A stretch of 64,000 nt of DNA from Aestuariibacter sp. A3R04 (GCF_018860805.1 NZ_JAHKQR010000011.1:862366-926365), one strand, 5' to 3'; counted from the stretch's first letter, positions 46,238 through 57,163 are shown. The notes: a model not told the origin generated them from the sequence alone. Numbers and translations are program-made.

Positions 46238-47353
46238 ATGAAAAACACTCTGGCTTTGGTTAGTGGTCTGACAATGTTGGCCCTGACAGGTTGTTCAAGC
46301 CAACAAGATTACCAAACAGCATCAGGCAGTTATGATTATCTCGAGGCGTCTCAAAGAGCGTCGGTGAAAATTCCGGAAGACTTGGACGCACCTGAGTTTT
46401 CTTCGCAGTACGATTTACCCACGTTGGGGAAGAATGCTGATGAGTCTTTGGTTGGTAAGTCTTTGACTATTCAATCACCAGCATTGGTGTTGCCTTTGGT
46501 GAGTGGTTCTCATGTAGAAGAGGGCACGCAAAGCGCGACAATTTGGTTTGATCAAGTTGATGACAGTCAACCTCTGTCCGTTGCCATTTGGAACACCTTG
46601 TTGAGTTTTTTGGAAGAGAATAACATTGGCGTTGAATCCTTTGACAAGGAAAAAGGGCAGCTTATTACTAACTGGGTAGTGGAAGAAGAAACAGAGGAAT
46701 CAGTTTGGTATCAATGGACTGAAGCCCAGTCAAAAGAAATTGCCAAACGTTTCGTTTTCGATATGTCGGTTAAGCCTCATGGAAGAACTGCATCTCTTAG
46801 CGCTACACTACAGGACTACAAATCGTCAACCAGTGACGGTGAAATACAGAAATTGGCAAATCTCAATGACCTTGCTGAACGTCGTGAGGAAGTCAATATA
46901 CTCAACGAAGTTATTTCCCATTACGAGTATCAAATTCAGCTTGATCAAAGCAAGCGCATTGCTGAAATTCGCAAAGGCTTGAAACTTGACCTTGGCTTCG
47001 ACAGCGAGGGCGCCGCTGCTTATGTGGTGAATGCCCAGTATGATATAGCCTGGCCTCGTTTGCTTTTAGTGTTGCGTAAAATGGGCTTTGACGTAAAAGA
47101 CCTGGATAAATCTACCGGGTTACTCTTTGTCAGCTACAATGGCGATGACACTGGTTGGTGGAGTAATCTTTTCAGTAGCGGTCAAAGCATACTGGAGAAG
47201 GGGGATTACCGTCTTAAAGTTACAGCGTCAGGCGAGAACCAATCAACCATAACGTTTATGAATGACGAGAGCGAACCTTTTGAGCCCAATCAGGTGGCCG
47301 ATATGTACGACCAATTTGCTCGGGTTATGTCTGAAGACGATCTGGATATTTAA
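46238..47353 (+). CDS. bamC: outer membrane protein assembly factor BamC
   Basis: 371 residues with a lipoprotein signal and lipobox ALTGC (C19). BamC is an accessory lipoprotein of the BAM complex that inserts beta-barrels into the outer membrane. After the unstructured N-terminal stretch with KIPEDLDAPEF, which contacts BamD, come two helix-grip domains: about residues 85-200 and 245-365. Position between dapA and purC and the overall length support the call; sequence similarity to E. coli is modest, as usual for this protein. Confidence 0.9.
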   Translation: MKNTLALVSGLTMLALTGCSSQQDYQTASGSYDYLEASQRASVKIPEDLDAPEFSSQYDLPTLGKNADESLVGKSLTIQSPALVLPLVSGSHVEEGTQSATIWFDQVDDSQPLSVAIWNTLLSFLEENNIGVESFDKEKGQLITNWVVEEETEESVWYQWTEAQSKEIAKRFVFDMSVKPHGRTASLSATLQDYKSSTSDGEIQKLANLNDLAERREEVNILNEVISHYEYQIQLDQSKRIAEIRKGLKLDLGFDSEGAAAYVVNAQYDIAWPRLLLVLRKMGFDVKDLDKSTGLLFVSYNGDDTGWWSNLFSSGQSILEKGDYRLKVTASGENQSTITFMNDESEPFEPNQVADMYDQFARVMSEDDLDI

Positions 47354-47371
47354 ACACTCTTGAGAGAAACA

Positions 47372-48085
47372 ATGGAAAAGCGCGAAGAACTCTATCGTGG
47401 TAAAGCTAAAACGGTCTTCTTAACCGATGACAGTGACAAGCTCATTCTGGAATTCAGAAATGATACTTCCGCCTTTGATGGCGAGAAAATTGAACAGTTA
47501 GAACGCAAAGGAGAGGTTAATAACAAGTTTAACCACTTCATCATGAATAAACTGGAAGCTGCGGGGATTGCCACTCAGGTGGAATCCTTGTTGTCTGACA
47601 ATGATTCACTGGTTAAGAAACTCGATATGATCCCGGTTGAATGTGTTGTTCGCAATGTGGCCGCAGGTTCTCTAGTGCGTCGTTTAGGTGTTGAAGAAGG
47701 CCTTAATCTTGAGCCCCCCTTGTTTGAATTTTTTCTCAAGAATGACGCACTGCACGATCCTATGGTGAACGACTACCATATCGTTTCATTCGGTTGGGCG
47801 ACGGAAGCTCAGATCGCAGAAATGAAGCGTTTAACATTTGCTGTTAACGATGTACTCAAAGCGCTATTTGACAAAGGCGGTATGATTCTGGTTGATTATA
47901 AACTCGAATTTGGATTAGACCGCAACGGTAATATTGTTCTCGGCGATGAGTTTACGCCGGATGGTTGCCGCTTGTGGGATAAGGAAACCCGCAAAAAAAT
48001 GGATAAAGACCGTTTCCGCCAAGGGCTGGGTTCTGTGGTTGAAACCTATATTGAGGTTGCCGCTCGCCTCGGCCTTAATTTGTGA
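47372..48085 (+). CDS. purC: phosphoribosylaminoimidazole-succinocarboxamide synthase
   Basis: 237 residues, same length as E. coli PurC. It joins CAIR and aspartate with ATP to make SAICAR in purine synthesis. The sequence begins [16 protein letters not shown] and has [25 protein letters not shown] and [14 protein letters not shown], all family motifs. The ATG at 47372 was chosen by alignment to the family; the frame opens four codons earlier. It ends the dapA-bamC-purC operon, with a weak stem-loop downstream. Confidence 0.97.
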   Translation: MEKREELYRGKAKTVFLTDDSDKLILEFRNDTSAFDGEKIEQLERKGEVNNKFNHFIMNKLEAAGIATQVESLLSDNDSLVKKLDMIPVECVVRNVAAGSLVRRLGVEEGLNLEPPLFEFFLKNDALHDPMVNDYHIVSFGWATEAQIAEMKRLTFAVNDVLKALFDKGGMILVDYKLEFGLDRNGNIVLGDEFTPDGCRLWDKETRKKMDKDRFRQGLGSVVETYIEVAARLGLNL

Positions 48086-48092
48086 TTTTTCG

Positions 48093-48125
48093 GCGTCAGT
48101 TTGTAGCCTGTCTATTAACTGACGC
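48093..48125 (+). terminator. stem-loop after purC, probable terminator
   Basis: GCGTCAGTT and AACTGACGC pair perfectly (9 bp) across a 15-base loop, 8 bp after the purC stop. Only a mixed T-rich stretch (TATTCCTCCTT) follows, so termination strength is uncertain. Confidence 0.5.
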
Positions 48126-48258
48126 TATTCCTCCTTCCCTAAGTGCATTTCTGCCATTATTGTCAGTACACATCTGTTTTTCGTCGGTTTAACGCCACAT
48201 AACGGTGATATTGGTATACCATCGAAAGTCGTATAAAAAGCACAGACTCAGACGTTTT

Positions 48259-49095
48259 ATGAAATCAACCCTATTATATATTGCGGCGGCCATGGTCGCG
48301 TTTGCTGCAAATTCACTGTTGTGTCGTATGGCGCTGAGCGAAACAAATATTGATCCGGCCAGTTTCACGTTTATACGTCTGTTAAGTGGCGCTATTACCT
48401 TGTCACTATTGTTATTACTCAACAAGACTAGCAGCTTGCGCGGCGGCAGTTGGTGGGGGGCGCTTGCGTTGTTTATTTACGCAGCGGGTTTTTCGTTTGC
48501 CTATGTAAACATAAGCACAGGTACAGGAGCGTTGCTGTTATTTGGGGCCGTACAGGTTTCCATGATCGCATGGGGATTTTTCAAGGGAGAGGCTTTCTCT
48601 TGGATACAAAGCTGTGGGTTTGTGTTGGCCGTGCTTGGGCTGGTTATTCTATTGTCGCCAGGCCTGACATCACCGCCTTTCGTTGCCTCGGGTTTAATGG
48701 TGATTGCCGGTGTGGCGTGGGGGGTCTATTCACTGATGGGCAGAGGCGCGTCTTCTGCTTTGTTGATGACAGGAGGGAACTTTGTCAAAGCCACCCCTTT
48801 GGCGGCGGTGTTGTTGTTTACTATGGCGCCCGTTATGAATGTTGATACCATGGGTTTTCTATTGGCTGTTCTTTCAGGTGCGCTGGCATCGGGACTGGGC
48901 TATGCATTATGGTATCAGGTGTTGCCCCAAATTAAGGCCACCAATGCAGCAACCATACAATTGAGTGTACCTGTCATTGCCACTTTAATGGGCTGGATAT
49001 TTCTCGGTGAAGCCATTAATTTGCGGATCATACTTGCCAGTGTAGCCATACTGGGTGGAATCGTTCTGGTCATTCAAAGTAAAAAAAATACTTAG
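48259..49095 (+). CDS. EamA/DMT-family transporter
   Basis: 278 residues with ten hydrophobic segments in two EamA repeats of five, typical of the drug/metabolite transporter superfamily. NSLLCRMALSETNIDPASFTFIRL in the first repeat (residues 16-39) and SVPVIATLMGWIFLGEAI in the second are signature-like. The ATG at 48259 is preferred because the first membrane segment begins two residues after it; the frame is open back to 48205. The substrate is unknown; relatives export amino acids or nucleotide sugars. Confidence 0.87.
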   Translation: MKSTLLYIAAAMVAFAANSLLCRMALSETNIDPASFTFIRLLSGAITLSLLLLLNKTSSLRGGSWWGALALFIYAAGFSFAYVNISTGTGALLLFGAVQVSMIAWGFFKGEAFSWIQSCGFVLAVLGLVILLSPGLTSPPFVASGLMVIAGVAWGVYSLMGRGASSALLMTGGNFVKATPLAAVLLFTMAPVMNVDTMGFLLAVLSGALASGLGYALWYQVLPQIKATNAATIQLSVPVIATLMGWIFLGEAINLRIILASVAILGGIVLVIQSKKNT

Positions 49096-49138
49096 CTGCA
49101 ACGGAAACGAGGGCATTGTACGCAACCAGGACAGGGTT

Positions 49139-49411
49139 TTATTGTGGAATATCAATTTTTATGGGGCCGTTGGGTTTACAGCAGCAAGGCAGGATTTCGT
49201 TGTCATCAATGAAGGCGAGGGGGTCTGATGTGTAAATTACAGAGCCAGAAAGCAGTGTTGTTCTGCAAGCGCCACAAAAGCCGTCGCGACAATGGTAATG
49301 GCAGGCAATCCCTGCTGCTTCTAGCGATTCCAACAGCGTTTTATCAGCGAGCCCATGAATAGTTTGCAGATTGACGATATCAATCTGCAATGATTTATCT
49401 GCTTTGTCCAT
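49139..49411 (-). CDS. yfaE: YfaE-like 2Fe-2S ferredoxin for ribonucleotide reductase cofactor maintenance
   Basis: 90 residues of the plant-type ferredoxin fold: the cluster cysteines are C41, C46 and C49 in HCRDGFCGACR, with the fourth in LPCCCKP. YfaE delivers electrons to rebuild the diferric-tyrosyl radical of NrdB. It lies 16 bp after nrdB on the same strand, the nrdA-nrdB-yfaE order of E. coli. Length is close to E. coli YfaE (84). Confidence 0.9.
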   Translation of the reverse strand: MDKADKSLQIDIVNLQTIHGLADKTLLESLEAAGIACHYHCRDGFCGACRTTLLSGSVIYTSDPLAFIDDNEILPCCCKPNGPIKIDIPQ

Positions 49412-49427
49412 GTACAGCTATGAAAGC

Positions 49428-50558
49428 TTATAGCTCAAAATCGGCGAAATCGTCTTCACTAACCGACGAGTCGATTTGACCTACCAAGTAAGAGCTTATT
49501 TCAGATTCCTGTGGTGCAACCTGCACATTGTCAGAGTTGAGATAGTTGTTCATCCAGGGCAGGGGATTACTCTTCACATCAAAGGGGGCGTCAAAACCAA
49601 TTGCTGTCATTCTTTGATTAGCTATGTATTCAACGTACTGGCATAAAATTTCTTTGTTCATGCCGATCATTGAGCCACTTTTAAACAGGTAGTCTGCCCA
49701 TTCTTTCTCTTGTTCTACTGCACTGACGAAAATTTGGCGCGCGTCCTCTTTACACTCTTCAGCAATTTCTGCCATTTCGGGATCGTCTTTGCCTTTTGTC
49801 CACAAATTTAAAATGTGTTGGGTTGAAGACAAGTGCAGGTTTTCGTCTCGAGCTATCAAACGAATGATTTTCGCATTACCTTCCATTAGTTCTCGTTCAG
49901 CAAATGCAAATGTACAGGCGAAAGATACGTAAAAGCGAATGGCTTCCAGCGCGTTTACTGAATTCATGCACAGAAACATTTTCTTCTTGAGTACACGCAT
50001 GGACACTTCGTACGTATTGCCGTCTACAGTATGAATGCCTTCACCCTGCGTTTGCCACAGTTGGGTGTGGAAAATTAGATCGTCATAATATTTGGAAATG
50101 TCTGCTGCGCGGCGTTTTATTTGATCGTTAACCACGATGTCCTCAAAGATACTGCTCGGATCTGAGAACAGATTGCGCAGAATATGTGTATAAGAACGGG
50201 AATGGATGGTTTCAAAGAAAGACCAGGTTTCGATCCAAGTTTCCAATTCAGGCAGGGAAACAATAGGTAAAAACGCAATGTTGGGGCTGCGACCCTGAAC
50301 TGAATCCAGCAGTGTTTGATATTTTAAATTGGAAATAAAAATGTGTTGCTCAGGCTCAGTCAATTTCTGAAAATCAACGCGATCCCGAGTGACATCAACT
50401 TCTTCCGGGCGCCAGAAAAAGCTGATTTGTTTCTCAATGAGCTTCTCAAAAATACTGTGTTTTTGCTGGTCGTAACGGGCAACATTAACCGGGTTGCCAA
50501 AAAACATGGGCTCTACCAGGGGATTTACGCTTTGTTGATTGAAGGTTGTGTATTTCAT
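49428..50558 (-). CDS. nrdB: class Ia ribonucleoside-diphosphate reductase, beta subunit
   Basis: 376 residues, the length of E. coli NrdB. The start MKYTTFNQQ aligns with E. coli MAYTTFSQ, so the ATG at 50558 is chosen over the longer frame from 50600. Iron ligands and the radical tyrosine appear in [15 protein letters not shown] (Glu, His, Tyr as in E. coli E115, H118, Y122) and [11 protein letters not shown]. NrdB holds the stable tyrosyl radical that starts reduction of nucleotides by NrdA. It lies 73 bp after nrdA. Confidence 0.97.
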   Translation of the reverse strand: MKYTTFNQQSVNPLVEPMFFGNPVNVARYDQQKHSIFEKLIEKQISFFWRPEEVDVTRDRVDFQKLTEPEQHIFISNLKYQTLLDSVQGRSPNIAFLPIVSLPELETWIETWSFFETIHSRSYTHILRNLFSDPSSIFEDIVVNDQIKRRAADISKYYDDLIFHTQLWQTQGEGIHTVDGNTYEVSMRVLKKKMFLCMNSVNALEAIRFYVSFACTFAFAERELMEGNAKIIRLIARDENLHLSSTQHILNLWTKGKDDPEMAEIAEECKEDARQIFVSAVEQEKEWADYLFKSGSMIGMNKEILCQYVEYIANQRMTAIGFDAPFDVKSNPLPWMNNYLNSDNVQVAPQESEISSYLVGQIDSSVSEDDFADFEL

Positions 50559-50631
50559 CACTGCTATCACTCGATACAAAATTAAAACGGAGGTACGCAA
50601 GAGGGCGCTGTTGCGCCCAGCATATCAATGG

Positions 50632-52953
50632 CTATATTTTGCAAGCACCGCCCGCACAGTCGTCGTCTTCCTCAATAACAGCCGTTTGTGCCTGAGGTTG
50701 CGATTGTGTTTGCTTTACTTCCATGGAGCTGGAATCCGTATTCCCGTCCCGGGTGTTGTGATAATACAGCGTTTTTACCCCCAATTTGTAAGCTGTCAAC
50801 AAATCCTTGAGCAAGAGTTTCATTGGAACCTTGCCATTTTCGTATTTGTTAGGATCGTAGCTGGTATTTGCCGAAATAGTCTGGTCGACAAATTTCTGCA
50901 TAATCCCCACCAACTGTAAGTAACCGTCATTGGAGGGGATGTCCCACAGCAATTCATATTGGTCTTTTAATGTTTCGTATTCCGGTACAACCTGTTTGAG
51001 CACGCCATCCTTACTGGATTTTATACTGATGTGGCCCCTTGGTGGTTCGATGCCGTTCGTGGCATTAGAGATTTGTGAGGACGTCTCAGACGGCATCAAT
51101 GCAGACAGTGTAGAATTGCGCAAGCCGTGGGTCTTAATTTCTTCGCGGAGCGTTTCCCAGTCGAGGTGTAGAGGCTCATCACAAATCTTGTCCAAATCTT
51201 TTTTGTAGGTATCAATAGGCAATATGCCTTTGGCATACGTGGTTTCGTTGAACTTAGGGCACGCGCCTTTTTCCTTGGCCAGATTCACAGATGCTTTTAA
51301 CAAATTGTACTGCATGGCTTCAAAAGTTCTGTGGATAAGCCCATTAGCACTAAAGTCTGAGTATTTTACGCCATTTTTGGCCAGATAATAGGCAAAATTA
51401 ATCACACCAATACCCAATGTACGTCGATTCATCGTGGCGTGGTAAGCCGCTGGTACGGGATAATCCTGATAATCAAGGAGACTGTCTAAAGCTCTTACCG
51501 CAAGGTCTGACAACTCTTCGAGCTCGTCAAGTGACTTAATTGCGCCCAAGTTAAATGCAGACAGCGTACACAAAGCAATCTCGCCATTTTCGTCGTTGAC
51601 ATGTTCCAATGGTTTAGTGGGCAAGGCGATTTCCAGACAGAGATTACTCTGACGCACAGGAGCAACTGCCGGATCAAAGGGGCTGTGTGTGTTGCAGTGA
51701 TCGACATTTTGCAGATAAATACGCCCAGTGGATGCGCGCTCCTGCATAAACAGACTAAACAATTCCATGGCTTTAATGCGTTTCTTGCGAATTGTCTCGT
51801 CTTGTTCGTACTTCACGTACAACTGTTCAAATTTGTCTTGGTCGGCAAAGAAAGCGTCATAAAGACCTGGCACATCAGAGGGACTGAACAAAGTGATGTA
51901 GTCATCTTTCATCATTCGTTGGTACATGAGTTTATTAAACTGTACACCATAGTCGAGATGACGAACCCGGTTTTCCTCAACACCTCGGTTGTTTTTTAGT
52001 ACTAGCAGTGACTCTACCTCCATGTGCCACAGAGGGTAGAACAAGGTCGCTGCACCACCGCGAACACCACCTTGAGAACAGCTTTTTACTGCTGTCTGGA
52101 AATACTTGTAAAAAGGAATACAGCCGGTATGGAAGGCTTCACCGCCACGTATCGGGCTGCCCAACGCACGAATGCGACCGGCATTTACACCTATTCCCGC
52201 GCGCTGGCTAACATATTTGACAATGGCGCTGGCAGTGGCATTGATGGAATCAAGGCTGTCACCCGTTTCAATTAATACGCACGAACTAAACTGACGAGTA
52301 GGGGTGCGTACTCCTGCCATGATGGGCGTAGGTAACGACAATTTAAACGTGGAGGCCGCATCATAGAATCGACGGATATATTGCAGACGGGTTTCTTTGG
52401 GATAATCACCGAATAGACATGCTGCAACCAGGACGTACAAAAATTGCGCACTTTCGTAAATGTCACCGGTAACCCGGTTTTGTACCAGATATTTGCCTTC
52501 TAACTGTTTTACCGCTGCATAACTGAATGTCATATCGCGCCAGTGATCAATAAAATCGTCCATGGCATCAAACTCTGCTTGGCTGTAATCTGCCAGCAAA
52601 TGCTCGTCGTACTTACCCATTTCAACCATTTTCTTTACATGATCGAACAGTTTAGGAGGCTCAAACTGACCGTATGCTTTCTTCCGCAGATGGAAAATAG
52701 CCAAACGGGCTGCCAGGTATTGATAGTCAGGCGCATCGGTAGAAATTAAATCTGCGGCAGACTTAATCAGTGTCTCGTGGATTTCTCCGGTTTTAATACC
52801 ATCGTAGAATTGTATCTGAGCTTTGATTTCAACCTGGGATACAGAAACGTTATTTAATCCTTCTGCTGCCCATGTAATCACTTTGTGGATCTTATCTAAC
52901 TCAATGGCTTCTTTTTCGCCATTGCGCTTGGTGACATACAAGTTGTTATTCAT
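50632..52953 (-). CDS. nrdA: class Ia ribonucleoside-diphosphate reductase, alpha subunit
   Basis: 773 residues. NrdA reduces ribonucleoside diphosphates to deoxy forms. An ATP-cone lies at the N-terminus (residues 1-95, starting NNNLYVTKRNGEKEAI). The catalytic core holds QFSSCVLIETGDSLDSI, NLCLEIALPT, and the C-terminal redox pair CAGGACKI, which takes electrons from thioredoxin or glutaredoxin. It leads nrdA-nrdB-yfaE. The promoter is likely far upstream, next to a pair of NrdR boxes at 53327-53373. Confidence 0.97.
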   Translation of the reverse strand: MNNNLYVTKRNGEKEAIELDKIHKVITWAAEGLNNVSVSQVEIKAQIQFYDGIKTGEIHETLIKSAADLISTDAPDYQYLAARLAIFHLRKKAYGQFEPPKLFDHVKKMVEMGKYDEHLLADYSQAEFDAMDDFIDHWRDMTFSYAAVKQLEGKYLVQNRVTGDIYESAQFLYVLVAACLFGDYPKETRLQYIRRFYDAASTFKLSLPTPIMAGVRTPTRQFSSCVLIETGDSLDSINATASAIVKYVSQRAGIGVNAGRIRALGSPIRGGEAFHTGCIPFYKYFQTAVKSCSQGGVRGGAATLFYPLWHMEVESLLVLKNNRGVEENRVRHLDYGVQFNKLMYQRMMKDDYITLFSPSDVPGLYDAFFADQDKFEQLYVKYEQDETIRKKRIKAMELFSLFMQERASTGRIYLQNVDHCNTHSPFDPAVAPVRQSNLCLEIALPTKPLEHVNDENGEIALCTLSAFNLGAIKSLDELEELSDLAVRALDSLLDYQDYPVPAAYHATMNRRTLGIGVINFAYYLAKNGVKYSDFSANGLIHRTFEAMQYNLLKASVNLAKEKGACPKFNETTYAKGILPIDTYKKDLDKICDEPLHLDWETLREEIKTHGLRNSTLSALMPSETSSQISNATNGIEPPRGHISIKSSKDGVLKQVVPEYETLKDQYELLWDIPSNDGYLQLVGIMQKFVDQTISANTSYDPNKYENGKVPMKLLLKDLLTAYKLGVKTLYYHNTRDGNTDSSSMEVKQTQSQPQAQTAVIEEDDDCAGGACKI

Positions 52954-53326
52954 TAGTACTGGCCGTTAGTTTGTTAGCGCATGAAAATTGGGCTGGCACC
53001 CGTTTCATCGTTATTTTGAAATAATAAGATGGCTGCGAAAGCCTGTCCTGCGGTATATCGTTTGTTGACTGCTTGAGATCCCGTAAATTTACACTGCATT
53101 TTTTTGTGAAATACTCGCCGGATAAGACACAAGATAATGAGGTTTATGCGCTTTTGCAACCCAATATCTGGTGGTTAAAGCAGCGATCAAATTCGCAGAT
53201 AATATTAGTTAGTAGTGACTCACCTAGAAGGTGCTTAAACGTATTCATTCGGGCAAATGCAACTGTTATTTGATATTTTTAGCTGCGATTAAAAGATTTT
53301 AATCGCGATTTTCGAACTGATTACAA
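52954..53326 (-). promoter_or_regulatory. long nrdA leader with a perfect hairpin near its start
   Basis: About 373 bp without a gene lie between the nrdA start and the NrdR boxes. Near the boxes a palindrome at 53285-53306 has 10-base arms GCGATTAAAA/TTTTAATCGC. A possible minus-strand promoter is TTGTAA about 53,320 with ATTAAA 17 bp later. The 61-residue frame at 52974-53159 looks like chance coding. Confidence 0.4.
53285..53306 (-). repeat. palindrome GCGATTAAAA-GA-TTTTAATCGC
   Basis: Ten-base arms pair perfectly around GA. It lies about 20 bp inside the NrdR boxes, toward nrdA. It may end ubiG transcription, act in the nrdA leader, or bind a protein. Confidence 0.45.
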
Positions 53327-53373
53327 ATACGACATATGGTGCTCTAAAAATATGCAGGCACTATATGTAGTGT
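53327..53373 (-). promoter_or_regulatory. tandem NrdR boxes
   Basis: Two 16-base boxes start 31 bp apart (53327-53342 and 53358-53373), three helical turns, as NrdR requires. On the minus strand the distal one reads ACACTACATATAGTGC, 14 of 16 matches to ACACWATATMTWGWGT; the proximal one, GCACCATATGTCGTAT, matches 11. NrdR represses ribonucleotide reductase genes when dATP/ATP is high. The distal box touches the stop codon of ubiG. Confidence 0.8.
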
Positions 53374-54083
53374 TACTCGTTAGGTCGTTGACTATGAACA
53401 ATATAATTTACATCGATATTTTTATCAGACAAATAAAACTGGCGACTTAAGGGATCCATATGAAGTCCGGTTGCATGCCGAATCAAGAGTCCTGCTTCAT
53501 CAGTCATAGCCATTAACTCTGACGGTTTTATAAAGCGCTCATGTTGATGCGTACCCTTTGGTACTAGTTTCAACAGATATTCGGCGCCCACAATTCCCAT
53601 TAGCCAGGATTTTACGTTGCGATTCAGTGTCGAGAAAAAAATATGTCCACCGGGTTTTACTAGCGCAGCACATGCTTTGATGATGGACGCTGGTTCGGGC
53701 ACGTGTTCTAACATTTCCATGCAAGTAACAACGTCGAACTCTGCGGCCTGACTGACAGCCAGAGTTTCTGCCGACACACATTGATAGTCTACTGGAATTT
53801 GTGACTCCAAACCGTGAAGTTTAGCAACTTCCAAAGAGGCTTCCGCCAAATCGATACCGGTAACGTCTGCACCTAGTTTCGCCATAGATTCCGCAAGGAT
53901 GCCTCCACCGCAGCCTACATCCAGTACGCGTTTTCCGAATAGGCCTCCGCAATGCTGAGCGATGAAATCGAGGCGCAGGGGATTGATAAGGTGGAGGGGT
54001 TTAAATTCGCCTTCTGCATCCCACCACCGCGAGGCGAGTTCGCTGAATTTTGCTATTTCCTGTTGGTCAACATTGGTCATCAT
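53373..54083 (-). CDS. ubiG: bifunctional 3-demethylubiquinol / 2-polyprenyl-6-hydroxyphenol O-methyltransferase UbiG
   Basis: 236 residues. UbiG does both O-methylations in ubiquinone synthesis. The SAM-binding motif I is [13 protein letters not shown] near residue 55, followed by [17 protein letters not shown] and the post-motif [13 protein letters not shown]. The N-terminus [19 protein letters not shown] is a clear UbiG mark. The start is at 54083 or the next codon, 54080. It is divergent from gyrA, as in E. coli. The nrd control region overlaps its 3' end. Confidence 0.96.
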   Translation of the reverse strand: MMTNVDQQEIAKFSELASRWWDAEGEFKPLHLINPLRLDFIAQHCGGLFGKRVLDVGCGGGILAESMAKLGADVTGIDLAEASLEVAKLHGLESQIPVDYQCVSAETLAVSQAAEFDVVTCMEMLEHVPEPASIIKACAALVKPGGHIFFSTLNRNVKSWLMGIVGAEYLLKLVPKGTHQHERFIKPSELMAMTDEAGLLIRHATGLHMDPLSRQFYLSDKNIDVNYIVHSQRPNE

Positions 54084-54363
54084 GACTTTCTCATATCAAC
54101 TGCGTAATGGTGTAAAGATACATGATCGCACACCTAAAAGGCACGTTAATCCTGTCTCTGATGATTCAATTGAGCGAAAAGTAAGCTGTTGGAACACGGC
54201 CCCGGAATTGCGATGATTAAGCGCTACATAAATTCTCTTTGCAATGGTACACTCAAGGATTAATTAGCCACCCCATAATAAACAGGCTGACCGTAGCTTT
54301 TGTTCGTTCACGGCAAAGGTTTAGCAAAAGTCTGAATAGATTAAAAAAGGGATATTGCAGTTT

Positions 54364-57069
54364 ATGAGTGATAACGCTAAAGAAATTCTTCCCGTCAATA
54401 TAGAGGAAGAGTTAAAAAACTCTTACCTTGATTATGCGATGAGCGTTATTGTCGGGCGAGCGTTGCCCGACGTAAGAGATGGTCTTAAGCCCGTTCACCG
54501 TCGCGTCTTGTTTGCGATGAATGAGCTCAAAAACGACTTCAACAAACCTTATAAAAAATCAGCCCGTGTCGTTGGTGATGTCATAGGTAAATATCACCCT
54601 CATGGTGACAGCGCGGTATACGATACCATTGTGCGTATGGCACAGCCTTTTTCTCTCCGATATATGCTGGTAGACGGGCAGGGTAACTTTGGTTCTGTAG
54701 ATGGAGACTCTGCAGCAGCCATGCGTTATACAGAAGTAAGAATGGCCAAAATCGCCCATGAATTATTGGCCGATTTGGAAAAAGAAACCGTTGATTTTGT
54801 GCCCAACTATGATGGTACTGAACACATTCCCGATGTACTTCCAACTAAGGTACCGAACCTGTTAGTCAATGGTTCTTCCGGTATTGCAGTAGGTATGGCG
54901 ACGAACATACCACCTCACAATCTCACCGAAGTTATCAATGGTTGTGTGGCGTTAATTGAAGATCCTTCGATGCCTATTGAAGGGTTGATGGAATATATAC
55001 CTGGGCCCGATTTTCCCACTGCTGCTATGATCAGCGGTCGCAAGGGAATTGATGACGCCTACCGCACTGGACGCGGTAAAATTTACCTCCGTGCTAAGGC
55101 TGATATCGAAACCGATAGCAACGGTAAGGAAACCATTGTTGTCAACGAAATCCCTTACCAGGTAAACAAAGCCCGACTCATTGAAAAAATTGCAGAGCTG
55201 GTTAAAGAGAAACGCATTGAGGGTATCTCTGCACTGCGGGATGAATCTGACAAAGACGGAATGCGCATCGTTATTGAAGTGAAGCGCAATGAATCTGCAG
55301 AAGTATTGCTAAACCATTTGTATGCCAATACACAACTCCAAACGGTATTTGGCATCAATATGGTTGCCCTGGATAACGGCCAGCCCAAGGTATTTAACCT
55401 CAAGGAAATGCTGGAAGCATTCATCCTGCACCGCCGTGAAGTCGTTACGCGAAGAACTGTATTTGAACTGCGCAAAGCCCGGGATCGCGCTCATATCCTT
55501 GAAGGCCTGGCTATCGCGCTGACCAACATCGATCCTATTATTGAGTTGATTAAAGCCTCGCCAAGCCCGGCAGAAGCCAAGAAGGCCTTGGTATCTCAGG
55601 GGTGGAATTTAGGTGATGTGGCTGATATGTTGGAGCGTGCAGGGGATGATGCCGCGCGTCCAGACTGGCTGACACCAGAGTTCGGTATTCGCGAAGGCAA
55701 GTATTTCCTTACTGAGCAACAGGCTCAGGCCATACTCGACTTACGTTTACACAAACTCACGGGTCTTGAGCACGAAAAGATCCTCGACGAATACAAAGAA
55801 TTACTCGCGCAGATTGCCGAGTTATTGCATATCCTGCGCAGTCCAGAACGTTTGATGGAAGTTATTCGCGAAGAGCTTGAAAAAGTGCGGGACGAGTTTG
55901 GCGATACAAGGCGGACAGAAATTACCGCTGCCAGCCATGATATCGATATAGAGGACCTCATCGAGCAGGAAGACGTGGTTGTCACGCTTTCTCGTGAAGG
56001 CTATGTAAAATATCAAAAACTTACTGAGTACGAGGCGCAGCGTCGTGGCGGTAAAGGCAAGTCTGCGACCAAGATGAAAGATGAAGATTTCATCGAACGT
56101 CTATTGGTAGCAAATACACACGATCACATTCTTTGTTTCTCTACCCGTGGCCGTTTGTACTGGCTTAAAGTGTATCAATTGCCGTTTGCCAGCCGCAACG
56201 CTCGTGGTAAACCCATCGTGAATATTCTTCCTTTGGAAGATAACGAACGTATCACTGCAATATTACCCATCAAAGAGTTTGAAGAAGGCAAATTCGTGCT
56301 CATGGCTACCGCTAACGGTACTGTGAAGAAAACCGATTTGAGTCTGTATTCGCGACCTCGGTCAAGCGGTATTATCGCCGTGAATTTGAACGAAGGTGAT
56401 GAATTGATAGGTGTAGCCATCACTCATGGTGATGACGATATTATGCTATTTTCTGACGAAGGTAAGGTAGTACGCTTCAATGAAAAGCTCCGCGATGCAG
56501 AAACCGGCGAAGTGAAACGGGATCCCGAAACGGGAGAAGAACTACAAGCCTTACGCCCTATGGGAAGAACCGCGACTGGTGTCCGGGGTATAAAGCTCCA
56601 GGATGGGCAACGGGTGGTATCACTTATTGTACCTAGGGGCGATGGAGCCATTCTTACTGCTACAGAGAACGGTTTTGGCAAGCGTACGCCGTTGGAAGAA
56701 TATCCTGCCAAGAGCAGGGCTACCCAGGGCGTGGTGTCTATTAAGGTATCTGAACGCAACGGCAAAGTGGTTGGTGCGGTGCAGGTAGATCCAATGGATG
56801 AAATCATGCTCATCAGTGACCAGGGCACACTAGTTAGAACCCGCGTTGATGAAGTCTCGATGGTCGGACGAAATACACAGGGTGTCCGTTTGATCCGTAC
56901 CGGTGACGACGAACATGTTGTGGGTTTACAACGCATTGAAGAAATCATCGACGATGGGTTTGAACAAGACGGCGAAGAAAGCGACGAAAGCGGAGAAAAT
57001 ACCGCAAACGCCCCTGTAAACGAGGGCGCCGCAGACGCTGATAACAATAAGCCAACGACAGAAGAATAG
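54364..57069 (+). CDS. gyrA: DNA gyrase subunit A
   Basis: 901 residues, slightly longer than E. coli GyrA (875) through an acidic, low-complexity tail (last about 40 residues). The ATG at 54364 is chosen by alignment with [13 protein letters not shown]; a TTG three codons earlier is not needed. Catalytic tyrosine is Y122 in [11 protein letters not shown]. The quinolone-resistance region reads [10 protein letters not shown] with S83 and D87, the wild-type susceptible residues. The C-terminal domain (from about residue 530) forms the DNA-wrapping pinwheel with a GyrA box (QRRGGKG). Gyrase introduces negative supercoils. Confidence 0.98.
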   Translation: MSDNAKEILPVNIEEELKNSYLDYAMSVIVGRALPDVRDGLKPVHRRVLFAMNELKNDFNKPYKKSARVVGDVIGKYHPHGDSAVYDTIVRMAQPFSLRYMLVDGQGNFGSVDGDSAAAMRYTEVRMAKIAHELLADLEKETVDFVPNYDGTEHIPDVLPTKVPNLLVNGSSGIAVGMATNIPPHNLTEVINGCVALIEDPSMPIEGLMEYIPGPDFPTAAMISGRKGIDDAYRTGRGKIYLRAKADIETDSNGKETIVVNEIPYQVNKARLIEKIAELVKEKRIEGISALRDESDKDGMRIVIEVKRNESAEVLLNHLYANTQLQTVFGINMVALDNGQPKVFNLKEMLEAFILHRREVVTRRTVFELRKARDRAHILEGLAIALTNIDPIIELIKASPSPAEAKKALVSQGWNLGDVADMLERAGDDAARPDWLTPEFGIREGKYFLTEQQAQAILDLRLHKLTGLEHEKILDEYKELLAQIAELLHILRSPERLMEVIREELEKVRDEFGDTRRTEITAASHDIDIEDLIEQEDVVVTLSREGYVKYQKLTEYEAQRRGGKGKSATKMKDEDFIERLLVANTHDHILCFSTRGRLYWLKVYQLPFASRNARGKPIVNILPLEDNERITAILPIKEFEEGKFVLMATANGTVKKTDLSLYSRPRSSGIIAVNLNEGDELIGVAITHGDDDIMLFSDEGKVVRFNEKLRDAETGEVKRDPETGEELQALRPMGRTATGVRGIKLQDGQRVVSLIVPRGDGAILTATENGFGKRTPLEEYPAKSRATQGVVSIKVSERNGKVVGAVQVDPMDEIMLISDQGTLVRTRVDEVSMVGRNTQGVRLIRTGDDEHVVGLQRIEEIIDDGFEQDGEESDESGENTANAPVNEGAADADNNKPTTEE

Positions 57070-57113
57070 GCGGGAGTGACCTCATGGCTTGAGGTTATTT
57101 TCATTCTTTTTGA

Positions 57114-57137
57114 ACAAGCGGCTCATGCCGCTTGTTG
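57114..57137 (+). terminator. hairpin between gyrA and serC
   Basis: AACAAGCGGC and GCCGCTTGTT pair perfectly around TCAT, 45 bp past the gyrA stop and 27 bp before the serC start. Only a weak T stretch follows (GTGTTTGC), so it may be an incomplete terminator or an RNA processing site. Confidence 0.5.
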
Positions 57138-57163
57138 TGTTTGCAGGTGTTGAAATTACTACT

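Noticed and set aside
53073-53273. 66-residue plus-strand frame in the nrdA leader
   Set aside because: No ribosome site or similarity; it runs against the leader and looks like chance.
54364-57069. Quinolone-resistance change in GyrA
   Set aside because: S83 and D87 are the wild-type residues, so none is seen.
56424-57104. 226-residue minus-strand frame inside gyrA
   Set aside because: It is an antisense shadow: serine-rich, low-complexity translation with no family match, under strongly conserved gyrA.
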